Shown here: positions 9,021 through 19,474 of the stretch, piece by piece | Numbering within the stretch: position 1 is the stretch's first letter | Layout of the letters: each line of letters begins with the position of its first letter | NCBI RefSeq assembly: GCF_003369915.1 | Contig: NC_046674.1 | Span: forward strand, 12,028,001 to 12,092,000 | Origin: Drosophila miranda | Taxonomy: Eukaryota; Arthropoda; Insecta; Diptera; Drosophilidae | Direction of reading: 5' to 3' | Length of the DNA: 64,000 nucleotides | Made by a program: the position numbers and the translations under genes | Notes under the pieces: generated by a model | Databases searched by the model: none | The model's input: only the letters and a program-made list of their open reading frames with translations | Told to the model about the DNA's origin: nothing

Positions 9021-10331
9021 ATGAGCAGCGTCGTAAGGCCCCACCAAATCGTTTCGCCTCAATGGGATGTTAATTGAGTGTGTGTTTTTTTTTCGATTGA
9101 ACCAGGATGAAGATCTTACCCCCGAGCAGATTGCCGTGCTCCAGAAGGCATTCAACAGCTTCGATCACCAGAAGTCGGGCTCCATTCCCACTGAAATGGT
9201 TGCTGATATCCTCCGTCTGATGGGTAAGTGCGGAATTGGCGATTGGGGGTCCTGTGATGTCACATTAACACCTAACATTGTCCCATTTGATTAATTTGTA
9301 GGTCAGCCCTTCGACAAGAAGATCTTGGAGGAACTGATCGAGGAGGTCGATGAGGACAGTAAGTGATCTAAAGCTCAGAAAATATGAGTGAAAATATGAT
9401 TCATTATCGCCTGGCAAGTATTGATGATCAAATTTCACTTAGTCGGTGTCAGTGATTTATTATCATCGTAAACTTGCGCCCGATCATTAGCTGTATTTTC
9501 GACTCGGCTCCGGCAGTTTCCAGCAGTTTCGGCAGCTAATTATACATATATGAATCTGTTTGACTTTTGTAGAGTCTGGTCGCTTGGAATTCGGTGAATT
9601 CGTGCAGCTGGCTGCCAAATTCATTGTGGAGGAGGATGCTGAGGCCATGCAGAAGGAGCTGCGTGAGGCCTTCCGCCTGTACGACAAGCAGGGCAACGGC
9701 TTTATCCCCACCACCTGCCTGAAGGAGATCCTGAAGGAGCTCGACGATCAGCTGACCGATCAGGAACTCAACATGATGATTGAGGAGATCGATAGTGATG
9801 GTTCCGGTACAGTGGATTTCGACGGTGAGTCGCGGCCTCCACACAGTATTTTCATTCATTCTAGTGGCTTGCGTTTCGCTGCCCCACCCCATGCATATAT
9901 ACACCCACACCCACATCCACACCCATTCACCCAACACAGCCAACCACCCACACAATCTGGCGATCATAAATTCGATTCTGATCATTGGGGCCAGCTGAGG
10001 ATGAAAATGATGATGGTGCTGCCGATGCTGGCGATGCTGGTGGTGATCTTGAGATCGCTCGATTATGACAACTTGATCACATCTCTCATGGAGCATATCG
10101 CTGGCTATTTTTAGGCGCGACATACAAATTCGATTCCGCCGTCCGAGTGGCACACCATTTCCATACACATTTCTCGCCTCCGTTTCATTATATTCCACTC
10201 TCGTGGTTATGGAATTCGAGTATTTATTTTTAAATGCATATAGCGGTTGTTATATGCGCCTCTGGCATCGGTTTAATGTCTGTCATTTTGTTTAATTTAC
10301 AGAATTCATGGAGATGATGACCGGCGAGTAA
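9021..10331 (+). CDS. TpnC73F: troponin C, TpnC73F type (5 coding exons)
   Basis: Coding exons are 9021-9032, 9106-9223, 9302-9358, 9573-9824 and 10303-10331, all with GT-AG introns and consistent phases, giving 155 residues from [13 protein letters not shown] to FMEMMTGE. It is a four-EF-hand calcium sensor of the thin-filament troponin complex. Hands I ([10 protein letters not shown]) and III ([10 protein letters not shown]) lack the acidic ligands. Hands II ([14 protein letters not shown]) and IV ([14 protein letters not shown]) have intact D-x-D-x-S-G loops, as known for insect TpnC. The MSSV start and [20 protein letters not shown] match the 73F paralogue rather than 47D, from memory of both. 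Only four codons sit in exon 1 and nine plus the stop in exon 5, so open-frame searches miss both ends. Expression in larval and adult muscle is expected from the family. Confidence 0.93.
10105..10114 (+). promoter_or_regulatory. MEF2-like site in the last TpnC73F intron
   Basis: CTATTTTTAG matches the MEF2 consensus YTAWWWWTAR exactly. A second exact match, TTATTTTTAA, is at 10224-10233 in the same intron. MEF2 drives muscle contractile genes in flies, so the sites fit, but AT-rich ten-mers also occur by chance. Confidence 0.3.
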
Positions 10332-10652
10332 ATAGACGCACTGCGTCTTTTGCCCACGACCACGCCCACATCCACGCCCACCAACACATACACATACACA
10401 GGCCCAGACACACACACACACTTACACACACCCGCGTCCAATACACACCTATACACCTGTTGGGCACACGTTTGACTGTTTATATTTGCACACTTGTTTC
10501 ACCCCCCCCCTCCTACCCTGTATTATCTTGTGTTTCGGTCGGAGGTGCAAACAAATCCAACAAAATAATGCCAAATACTAGTAGAAATAGAACTTTTGTA
10601 CTACTTTTTTATACTAAAAGAGCAGCAACAACGGTATGCTGTGTATGCAAAA

Positions 10653-10658
10653 AATAAA
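10653..10658 (+). terminator. poly(A) signal AATAAA of TpnC73F
   Basis: AATAAA lies 322 bp after the stop codon. The 3' UTR before it is rich in CA and CCACGCCCACATCCACGCCC repeats. Confidence 0.6.
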
Positions 10659-10659
10659 G

Positions 10660-12275
10660 TGTTATGCTATAACAACAAACCACCAACCTGTTGTCTGTCC
10701 ACTTCTTGCAGCCGCTAGCCCAAAGCCACAGTCCGCCAACCGCCAGCCGCCAACCGCCAAGCAACCGTCGAGCTGTTGAGCAGCAGCTGAAGAAAGCTGC
10801 CGAAAGCTTCCACAACTTTTAACCACGTTAACTCTACAAGTCTACAAACGAGCATTGGCCTCGGACGTCGCCGTCCGCCGTCAGCCGTCATTGTTGCCGC
10901 TGCTCTTGTCGCTATCGTTGCTGTTGCTGTTGCCGTTGCCGTTGCCGTTGCTGCTGCCATCGGCTCCGCTGCCATTGAGCGCTCAGCGTAGAGCGTACGT
11001 ACCGCTTGTGCTTGTGCTTCTGCTTCTGCTTCTACCTCCCACCTCTTCTTCTACTACCAACCAAACGGAACAAAACCCAAAGGGGCCACAAATTTTCCTG
11101 AACAACAGCACCAACCAGCACCACCAACAGCACCAACACCCCGCCGTGCCTTTGACATTGTCTCGTGATATATATATGTACATATGTATGTATGTTTGTA
11201 TGTACGTAGTACGCGCCACAAGTGTTTGCAATTGATAAAGAAGCAGCAGTACGAGTATCTTCATCAGCAGAGCAGCAGGAGTTCGAGGGGATCACCATCC
11301 GTCCAGCCATCCGTCCAATATGCCGCAGAGGTAAAAGAAAGTGCTCCAGTGCCTACCGTTATTTATATAATAACAACTCTGTTCTGTTTGTTTTGGCCAA
11401 AAAGAATGTGAACGTGCTAAAAGCAGCCGCCGCCACCGCCGGAACGGTCGTGCCTATAAAATTTATGATGGCATAAATGCTTTAAAAGCCCCAGTCAATC
11501 CGATGCGATACTCTTGTTTGTGGCCTTTTCATTTTTCTTGACATTGGCTTATCAAATAAATTATAAAACAAAAATGGACCTGATAAACGGCTTGGCTGTT
11601 GTAAATTTGTGCGTGTGTCAGTGCGAGCGAGTGAGTGATTGAGTGAGTGTGCATGTGTGTGTTGGCCAGCATTTGGTGGCTTGATAAGCTGATATTTTTT
11701 GTTTTTTGGGCAGGCAGTTGATTTTGTAATTCTTGCCATGTCTGAAAGAGTGCTGACACGCGCTGCAGCCGCGAAGCGAGTGATTCAATGCAATCCGATC
11801 GGACCCGTCCCGTCTCGTCTCCGCTCGGCGCGGAGTGCAGCGGAGTGGATCCGATTCGATGGGAACCCCGCCGTATATGCATATATGCATATATGCATGC
11901 GCTTGCGAATGCAGTTCGTACGAATCGGGTAATCGGGTAAATTCTGCAGTTGTTCGGCGGAAACCAGACGCCGACGTCAGCGCAGAAAGCTGTGGGACGC
12001 CGTGTGACGTGAGTCACACAACAAATACAACAACAGCTGCCGTGTGCCAATTAGCACCGGAGTTTGAATCAAATCAAGCCGAAATCTAACGCAAACTCAA
12101 TTCGCCAACGCAAACAAATCGAAATAATTTTAAATAATAACAGTACGTGGTCTTCCTGTGCTCTCTACTTGTTTTTTTCAGCCCAACAACGAATTGGTCG
12201 TTCCAGCCGCTCCACCGCCAGCGCAGTGGCAGCGGGTACCACCAACATGTCCTGAACACGGTGCCGGAGACGGCT
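10660..12275. other. intergenic and probable rogdi 5' leader
   Basis: Between TpnC73F and rogdi there are CTG/TTGCCG-rich simple repeats (10890-11050), an AATAAA near 11553 and a TGACGTGAGTCA palindrome-like CRE/AP-1 motif at 12005-12016. A pyrimidine-rich acceptor (GTTTTTTTCAG, ending 12181) opens a stretch that stays in frame with the rogdi ATG at 12276, so 12182-12275 is a likely 5' UTR exon portion. No independent gene is supported. Confidence 0.4.
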
Positions 12276-14656
12276 ATGCTGACAACGCCCCCGCCAATCC
12301 GTAAACGTAAGTACAAATTTTTGAATTTCAAACAGTCACAGCCGAGTGTCACAGCAGTCAGCTTGCAGCAGCCCATCGGTGACATTTCAGTGCGTTAACA
12401 GCACGCACATTTAACAGCGACATTGCAGTGCTTCCACCATGGTTGCCAAATCAGCTCTTTTATAGTCAGATCTGACTTTCTTGAAAAGTTAAATGTTTAA
12501 AACAATTTTTAAAATTCTATTTGCTAATAATAGTATTGGCTAGTTATCTAGAACACAAAGCAAAATTTAGCAGTCCAATTTAGCATAGTCAAAAAATCAC
12601 GATTTTCAGCTGATTGAAATTTTTAAATTGTTTAGCAATAAAACTAGCTATAAAATGGCTGGTTAGGTAGCCAAAGTGCTCCCACTCAGTTTCGCACGCT
12701 TATCAACACTAGCGCTTTCAGTATTTTAATTAAACAACAACAACTAAAATAATAACAAAATTTACAGCGCTCACAATACAAATTGCTGGCGTTGCTGAGA
12801 ACAAACGCAGATACATCCCAGCGCGGAAAAAGCCGAAGAGCGCAATGAAAATGCTCGTGGACACGGAGCGGGAGGAGGCCCTGAATCTGGTACGTAAATT
12901 AAAAAACCATGACAACGATCGACGAGACGGACGGACTGACGGACGGACGGAGTGCCGTTGCCGAAATGTAGTGCAATTAATCGGGTTAATCATTGTGCGT
13001 GCCCCTATAGAAACTTATTGATTATTGATCGATTCTATGTCTGCTTTTCCTTCGTTCCCTCGCAACCCTCCAAATGCTGACTTTATTGATTTGTTCACGG
13101 AACGTGCCATTGTCTGGTGGGACGACTACGACCTATTTCTGTGGCGTTGGTTGGGTGCTGTGCTGTGCTGTGTTGTTCTCTGCTCTGTTGTATGACTGTG
13201 GCGCTATCGCAAAACATACGAACAAACCCACAAACAAATATGCAAACATTCCCGCCGCAGCAAATTGAATTCGAATGGGTGCTGCGGCAAGAAGTACACG
13301 CGATATTGAAACAACTGCGAACCATTCTGGTGGTAAGTACTATGCAAAGCAACAACTCCGAGAGATAGCTAATCTCGCACCCATTCCAAACCGACCCATC
13401 GCACCTGTGCCCCACTGGAGGAGTGTGCGCATCGATTTCCTGTGCCGCTCTACGAAAATGAGGGAAAGAAGACTGAAAAGTTCATACTCACCGTGTCGCC
13501 CGATCAGCTGAAGGCGGTCCTAACCCTAACGGGCGATGCCATAACACAGGCGGTAAGTTTAGTTTATCACGATACGATGTATCTATGTATGACTAATCGT
13601 GTGTGCTTGCAGGATATTAGCTTTAAGCTGTGCAAAGCTCCAAGCCAAACGCAACGTACCTCAATCACACAAGACTCGCCATGGAAGCTGCAGCAGGTTC
13701 AGGATGCCGCTAATCATCTACAGACAGCAATCAATCACATTGACGACGTTGATGACTCTTATCACTTCAAGTGAGTCACATTCGACATTGTTTTCGAGAT
13801 GCGAGGTTATTAATACTCATTTCCTCATGCTACACACGCCAGAACCTCCGATGAAGTACTGCATGTGATAGGCAACATTCTGGATGCGTTGCAGCGGGGC
13901 CGCAATAGTCTGCTGGTGCCTAAGAAGAAGCCGATCGACGAGCTAATCAAGGGGCGAAACATGAAGTCGCTGGTGCCCAACCTCCCCGAGGATCTGGCAG
14001 TCAGCTTCTATTTGCAAAGCCACAAGCTCATCATTGCGGTCTATCAGCTGCTTAACAACCAGGGCACGATGCGGTTCGACTCCCGGCAGGCAGAGGCCTC
14101 TGTACAATGGCTTAACGATGTGCTGCTGCTGCTGATGAATGGCCAGAAACTGTGCCAGCAATTAAAAGACAAGGTAAAGTGTTCCGCTGGGGAGATCCCC
14201 TAGAATGAAAGATACGGATAAGCACATCAATTACTTCATTTTGGGAATTACTTTGCTCTGATAAGGACGTTTGCTCTTGAACTGATAACTCATTGGCATC
14301 GTCATCGTCATCTCCCGACCCAGTAGAGCACAGTAGAGCACATGGTGTGCCATTTTCGGCACCCACAAGATGCTGCCAAGTTTTATTTAGTTGTTGGCCG
14401 CCTGCCAGGGCCGTGCTGCAGTTCTGTTCTTGACTGTGACGCAAGTCGGCAATTAAAGTGGCCCATATGAAGATTGGCAACTATGGCAAATTGAGGGGAT
14501 GGCATGCGATGAAAATGGATATGGATATGGACATAGGAACATGAGTTATTTGTGTATTTCTAATTTGACATTTCTACTCTTCCGCAGATTTCTGTGTTTT
14601 CGGTGTATAAAGATTTCACAGTCGGCTCCCGGTCGCCCTCGGCATTGTCGTACTGA
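12276..14656 (+). CDS. rogdi: rogdi (leucine-zipper domain protein), 7 coding exons
   Basis: Exons are 12276-12306, 12768-12889, 13261-13332, 13421-13552, 13613-13770, 13843-14173 and 14588-14656. All are GT-AG with phases that join cleanly, giving 304 residues. The body matches Rogdi as I know it: EREEALNL, EFEWVLRQEVHAILKQL, DQLKAVLTLTGDAITQADI, WKLQQVQDAANHL, and near the end LCQQLKDKISVFSVYKDF. Rogdi is a conserved neuronal protein (human ROGDI, Kohlschuetter-Toenz syndrome) later linked to V-ATPase/Rabconnectin-3 biology; in flies it was found through memory and sleep phenotypes. The start at 12276 adds 36 residues before the shorter conventional start MKMLVDTEREE (ATG at 12845). The splice is in phase and the extension is open, so both starts are possible. 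The 3' UTR follows, with AATAAA at 14759. Confidence 0.9.
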
Positions 14657-14758
14657 ATTTCAGGCTGGCAGACAGGATAGCAGGCTGGAAGGATACCCTA
14701 GATACCCTACCCGAAAACTGTGGAATGGCGACAAAAAACAATAACAACAATAATAGCT

Positions 14759-14764
14759 AATAAA
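14759..14764 (+). terminator. proximal poly(A) signal of rogdi
   Basis: AATAAA 103 bp after the stop codon. A second AATAAA lies at 15775-15780, so a short and a long 3' UTR are possible. Confidence 0.5.
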
Positions 14765-15774
14765 GAATCGTACGTGTAATAGCAAAGTAAATAATGTTAG
14801 TTGAAATGTTGCTACTGGAAACGGCACGCTCATAATAGCTATGCGTACTATATACATATACTTGAAAGCATACATACATATATACTTCTATATACACATA
14901 TACACGACAACATACAGCTAGTTTAATGTACACAATCAGCATTCATGTTATAATACTATTACTATTACTATAACTATAACTATTACCATACCATGGAACT
15001 TGAGTTGAGTTCAGAATTCATCGCTTCACGTCACTCCAATTATGCATCAAAATGCATCTAAATAGCATTAGAATGATAAATGAAAACTGAGATGTGTTTT
15101 TTTTTTTGTATATTTAACTATTGAAATTGATAGATAATTATAGTCTATTCATATGTGTAATCTGTAATCTGTAATCTAATGTTAATTTACCCCGTATCCC
15201 ACTATTTATGTTTGCCCGCGCAATGTAATCAATGCCAGCAGTGCAGTCAATACAGTCCAGTCGTACAGTACTTAACAGTCGTCAGTACTTAAGAGGGAGT
15301 AACTTATCTACAACTATATACAGCCGCATATAGCATATATTGCATATATGAACTTACATTTACATTGGCATTTACATGATATTGCTGTAATAAACCAAAC
15401 CGAAATGTGAACAGAATTTTTAATTGTACTAAACACCGTTTTGTATTCGTATTTGTAATCGTAAACGTAACCGTATTCCGTATACCTGTTGTATATCTGT
15501 TGTTAATGGTTAAGTGCACCTAATCCTAAACTCTAATCCTAACTCGTAATCCAAAGTCATTTGTATCGACGGCCTTTTACTTCTCGTTTACCCTAATGTT
15601 TGTAACCTGAAGAGTTTGTAAAGAGAGAAACGCAACGAAAACAATTATAACTGTACTTATTGAACATTGCAATTGCCTATGCACACCCCACGATGCCTGG
15701 GGAAAACAAAATGAAGACAACTATTTATGTAACATTAAGCGTACTTACTGTCCACACCCATTTAATTGTTGTTG
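14765..15774 (+). other. possible extended rogdi 3' UTR, no ORF of note
   Basis: AT-rich sequence with TACATATATAC-like runs (14850-14910), an ACTATTACTATAACTATAAC run near 14960 and GTAATCGTAAACGTAACCG near 15460. No coding signal. The end is marked by AATAAA at 15775. Confidence 0.4.
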
Positions 15775-15780
15775 AATAAA
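15775..15780 (+). terminator. distal poly(A) signal, probably rogdi
   Basis: AATAAA in the stretch GTTGAATAAAAATTAC, on the rogdi strand, about 1.1 kb after the stop codon. Confidence 0.4.
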
Positions 15781-15809
15781 AATTACATTTTACCAGCATT
15801 TTCAAACTG

Positions 15810-16001
15810 TTACCTGGTGCGCGCCGATCGATTGACACTAGCGATCGATAGGAGAGCGGTGCTACCTATCGAAAGCTCATGAAAGCCCACCTGTGGCTCT
15901 GGCCCTGGCTGTGGCTGTGGCTGGCTGAGAGTCTGTTTTCTGCCATCAGACATTTCAAAGTCGGCAAGCAGACCGTTTGGATTGTTACTTTTATAAGGCA
16001 T
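15810..16001 (-). CDS. small hypothetical ORF, 63 residues
   Basis: An ATG frame on the minus strand begins MPYKSNNPNGLLADFEMSDG and continues through a QPQPQPGPEPQ stretch to a stop near 15810. The proline/glutamine part is a simple repeat. A splice-donor-like CAG/GTAACAG sits at its end. The region also holds GATCGATAG and TATCGAAAG, close to the DRE/DREF motif of housekeeping promoters. It might be the first exon of an unseen gene or only promoter sequence. No homologue is recognised. Confidence 0.2.
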   Translation of the reverse strand: MPYKSNNPNGLLADFEMSDGRKQTLSQPQPQPGPEPQVGFHELSIGSTALLSIASVNRSARTR

Positions 16002-16682
16002 AATATCTCGTGGTAAGCGGAATCTCCGATTTTGGAGTTGGTTTAATGGTACTTCAACCTGTGAATTGTTAGTATGTTGCCGTTCTCAATGGACTTCTGT
16101 ACTTGCAATAATAGGCCAAGTGCCTAGATCAAGTGCTTTGACGTTTGCATGTCGAAATAGACATGGAAACCAGTTCGTAGTAATTATTGTGCTGCATGTG
16201 TTGTAACCGCAGAGCCAGAGCCGGACCCAGCCCAGCCAGCCCAACGTCAGCATTAGCGCATTTGTTCGATGTTGCTGCTGGCTTTCTGCCGCGAGTGTTT
16301 CATTGGAGTCTGCACAAAAGACGTTGCTGGCCTTTGGACCGCCGTGCTGCTGTGCTGCTAAACAAATCACATAAAAATGTTGACCGTGGCCGAGTAACAC
16401 ACAAAGGGGAAATCGAAAGCTCAAAATTAACGTTAGAGGAAAAGTGATGATATGCATCTTGGATGTCGTAAAAGTAGATTCAAAATAAATCCAATTTTAC
16501 CCCCATGATAATAAGAGTAATCCGGCAGACAGAGCATGAAATAATTATGCGAGCGAGCAATACTCGTATATCACCTTTGCTAGCCCGGTAGCAGAGCGTC
16601 ACGTAAGACGATCATTCGAAAACCCGCCTAGTCATTCCGAAACAAGCTTTGCTGACCCTCGAAGAAGGCCGTGATGAGCTGG

Positions 16683-16688
16683 TATAAA
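16683..16688 (+). promoter_or_regulatory. TATA box upstream of the SDR gene
   Basis: TATAAA within GGTATAAATGG, 190 bp before the ATG at 16878. Transcription would be expected about 30 bp downstream, near 16713, leaving a leader of roughly 165 bp. Positional inference. Confidence 0.45.
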
Positions 16689-16877
16689 TGGCTTATATGC
16701 CCAGGTTTATGACAATGTCGACCACTTGCGACAGACGCGTCTCATGGTGCATCAATTAAAGCTATTCTGACGGAAACTTCACACAAATTTAACTTGCATT
16801 CGGTCTAATTGCAGCACTTATTACTTGCGATCCCAACCAGTTCCCATTAACTATCAGACGAGACCAAACCAGCAGCA

Positions 16878-18232
16878 ATGAGCAGCAGCAGTAGCAGTAC
16901 CAGTGGCAGTGGCGGTGCCGGCGACGTGGTGCTCGTAACTGGCGGCAGCGGATTTCTGGGTCAGCACCTCATTAAGCAGCTGCTGGAGCGTCGCAAGGAG
17001 CTGGGCATCAGGGAAGTCCGTTCGCTGGACATTGTGCCCTACAAGAACAACATCGGCCATCCGGAAACGTCCATACTGCGCACATTTGTGGGCGACATTG
17101 GCGTCGATCGCGAAAGCCTCGGCCCTATCTTCGCCGGAGTGGATGGGGTCTTCCACTGCGCGGCCTCAGTGAAGATCGAGTATCCCCCCAACTACGAGGA
17201 GCTGGACCGTGTGAATGTGAAAGGTAAGTGAGAGTCCGCCTGAGAGTGCCATCTCCAATCAACCACAATCAACCAATCTATCCCAGGCACCCTGGCCATT
17301 GTGGACCTGTGCATCCAGAATAATGTGAAGCGGTTGGTCTACACCAGCTGCACGTCCGTGTGCTTTGTGCCCTTCAAGGGTCGCAGCACCTTCTCGGCCG
17401 TCATTAATTCAACGGAATCCAAGACGGACACACCCACCTTGGACGGGGCCTCGCTCTGGGAGCAGGACAGCCAGTTCCTGATTGCAGGATACGCCTCGAG
17501 CAAGCTGCGGGGCGAGAACATCGTACTCAACTCCAACGGAGCCCCACTCCAGAACCAGCAGGGTGAGTCTTGGCTTGCTGTCTTTGCTGTCGTGGAGCGT
17601 CATTCATTTAAAACTCTCTGGCAGATTACTTGGCCACCTGTGCCATCCGTGCCCCGCTGACCTACGGGGAGTGCGACTCCCACTTTGTTACGGATACCTT
17701 CGAGTATCTGTCGACGCGTGGCTGGGTATTCCCGCGCATTGCCGGAGTCGGGGGCAAACAGCAGCTGGTATACGCCGGCAACGTGGCCTGGGGCCACCTC
17801 TGTGCCTACAAGGCCCTGAAGGTGTCCAGCAAGGCGGTCAATGGCCTGCCAGTGTTCGTCACCGATGACACGGGCATCAACGACGTCTCCCGCTTCATCC
17901 AGAAGATGGCCCTGCTCGGCGAGCGGTTCAAGGTGAAGACCAGCTGGTGGTATGTGCCCCATTTCCTGTTCTTCTTCCTGGCCTTCCTGCTGGAGGTTGT
18001 GGTGCGCGTCGCCTATCCCTACACAAAATACCGCTTGCACTACTCCCCCCGTGCCATCGCCTCCTACACGTCTTCCATGCTGATGTACAACCGATTGCGC
18101 GCCGCGATACACATGGACTACATGCCACTGTTTGATGCGGACGCCAGCGCCGAGCGTAGTGCCAAGTGGTATGCCCAATGGTGGGACCAGAAGCAACAGG
18201 CCAGGCAGCAGCAGCTCAAGAAGTCCAGCTGA
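16878..18232 (+). CDS. CG7724: 3-beta-HSD/sterol dehydrogenase-type extended SDR, CG7724-like
   Basis: Three exons (16878-17223, 17287-17562, 17625-18232) give 409 residues. After a Ser/Gly-rich start of about 15 residues come the Rossmann glycine motif TGGSGFLG (21-28), the FHCAASVKIEYP strand (92-103) and the active-site YASSK (Tyr184, Lys188). These are the hallmarks of NAD(P)-dependent extended SDRs of the 3-beta-hydroxysteroid dehydrogenase/isomerase family. A hydrophobic segment at about 318-338 (VPHFLFFFLAFLLEVVV) suggests anchoring in the ER membrane, as in HSD3B7- and NSDHL-like enzymes. The tail is Gln/Lys-rich. The substrate is unknown; a sterol or similar lipid is inferred from the family. 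The CG7724 name is from memory, supported by its position next to rogdi (CG7725). Confidence 0.88.
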
Positions 18233-18391
18233 GATTTCTAGATCCCTCGGATAATGTTGCTTACTGTGTAGTCGTATCTTCTTTTTTTTTTTTGCTGTTG
18301 TTTATGATTAAGTTACTTTCAACGTCTTGCACGGGATATTTGATATTGAAGGTTGATTTTTATGTAATGTACTGCCCCCCCGCTTGAGGTC

Positions 18392-18397
18392 AATAAA
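18392..18397 (+). terminator. poly(A) signal of the SDR gene
   Basis: AATAAA in GTCAATAAACTGG, 160 bp after the stop codon, followed by a T-rich, GT-containing stretch as expected for a cleavage region. Confidence 0.7.
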
Positions 18398-19442
18398 CTG
18401 GTTATTGTTTTTTATTTATGTGCGCGTCTTCTTTGTGGGAAATCTGGAAATTTCAAACTCCCCAAGTATAATCGTAGATCTCCACACCCCACCCCAAATG
18501 AATACACATGATCTCTTATGTTTTTGAACAATGTTCATATTTGTTTATTTATCATTATGAATTAATTTATTTATTTCTCAGTTATTTCATTATAATTTTT
18601 ATTTCATATATATATATATATATTTGTTTGTCTTGGTTTTTTGTTTTTTTGTTGGTTGTTGTTTTATTTTTTTGTTGCTCTAGAGCGTTTCTTTGCCGTT
18701 GTTTTTTAAACTTATGTTCCATAGCTTAACTCTATGCCATTATTTAATTTCATTCTGTTTAAAATCATGTTTTAGTTTTCTGTTTTCTGTTTTCTGTTTT
18801 TGTGTGTGTGTGTGTGTGTGGGAGTGTGATTCCATATGCGATTGCTGTTCGGCCGATCCTAACCTGCTCTTTCTCTGTCTCTCCTCTTACCTCTCTTGCC
18901 TTCCCTCTCTCGCCTCGCACCTAACGCGCCCATCCCACCCAATCCTCGTACGTGGCACATGGTGAACAAAGTGATTCTTGTCATTTCTTTACCCTGCATA
19001 TATGTATGTAAGTAGTGTGTACTGCTGGATCTCTATGTGGGTGAGATGCGGTGAGGTGTGGTGTGGTGTAGTGTGCTATGGTGTGGTGTTCGTTCCTTCG
19101 GGTGTTTGCTAAAAACTTATGCAATTTCGCTGCCGTCCGAGTGGGTTCCTCCCTTTTCTTCTTTGGCGTGTATGTGTGGTGTCATCTGTTAATAAATGTA
19201 GATGGTGTGTAGATGTTGCTGATGTTGTGTCTGGGATGTTGGTGGTTGTGGTGGTGGTGGCCGCATAGTTCTGCTCTGATCGGCTCTGATGCTCGAGGGT
19301 CCTTATTAATAATTGAATTTCTTTAACCACCAGCATGCATATCCGCCAGTTTGTTTGTTCTGTTCGGTTCATCGAAGGCTTAACATTATTGAATTTAACT
19401 ATATGTTTATTTGTTGTTCTTGGTTATATAACTATGTATTTA

Positions 19443-19474
<32 letters not shown>

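Noticed and set aside
9536..10198. 220-codon minus-strand ORF over TpnC73F
   Set aside because: Shadow of the large EF-hand exon and adjoining CACACC repeats.
12147..12398. 83-codon plus-strand ORF across the rogdi first exon
   Set aside because: Its 3' part reads through the donor at 12307 into the intron. Only 12276-12306 is kept as rogdi coding sequence.
17600..18196. 198-codon minus-strand ORF
   Set aside because: Antisense of the third SDR exon; no domain and no start or splice context.
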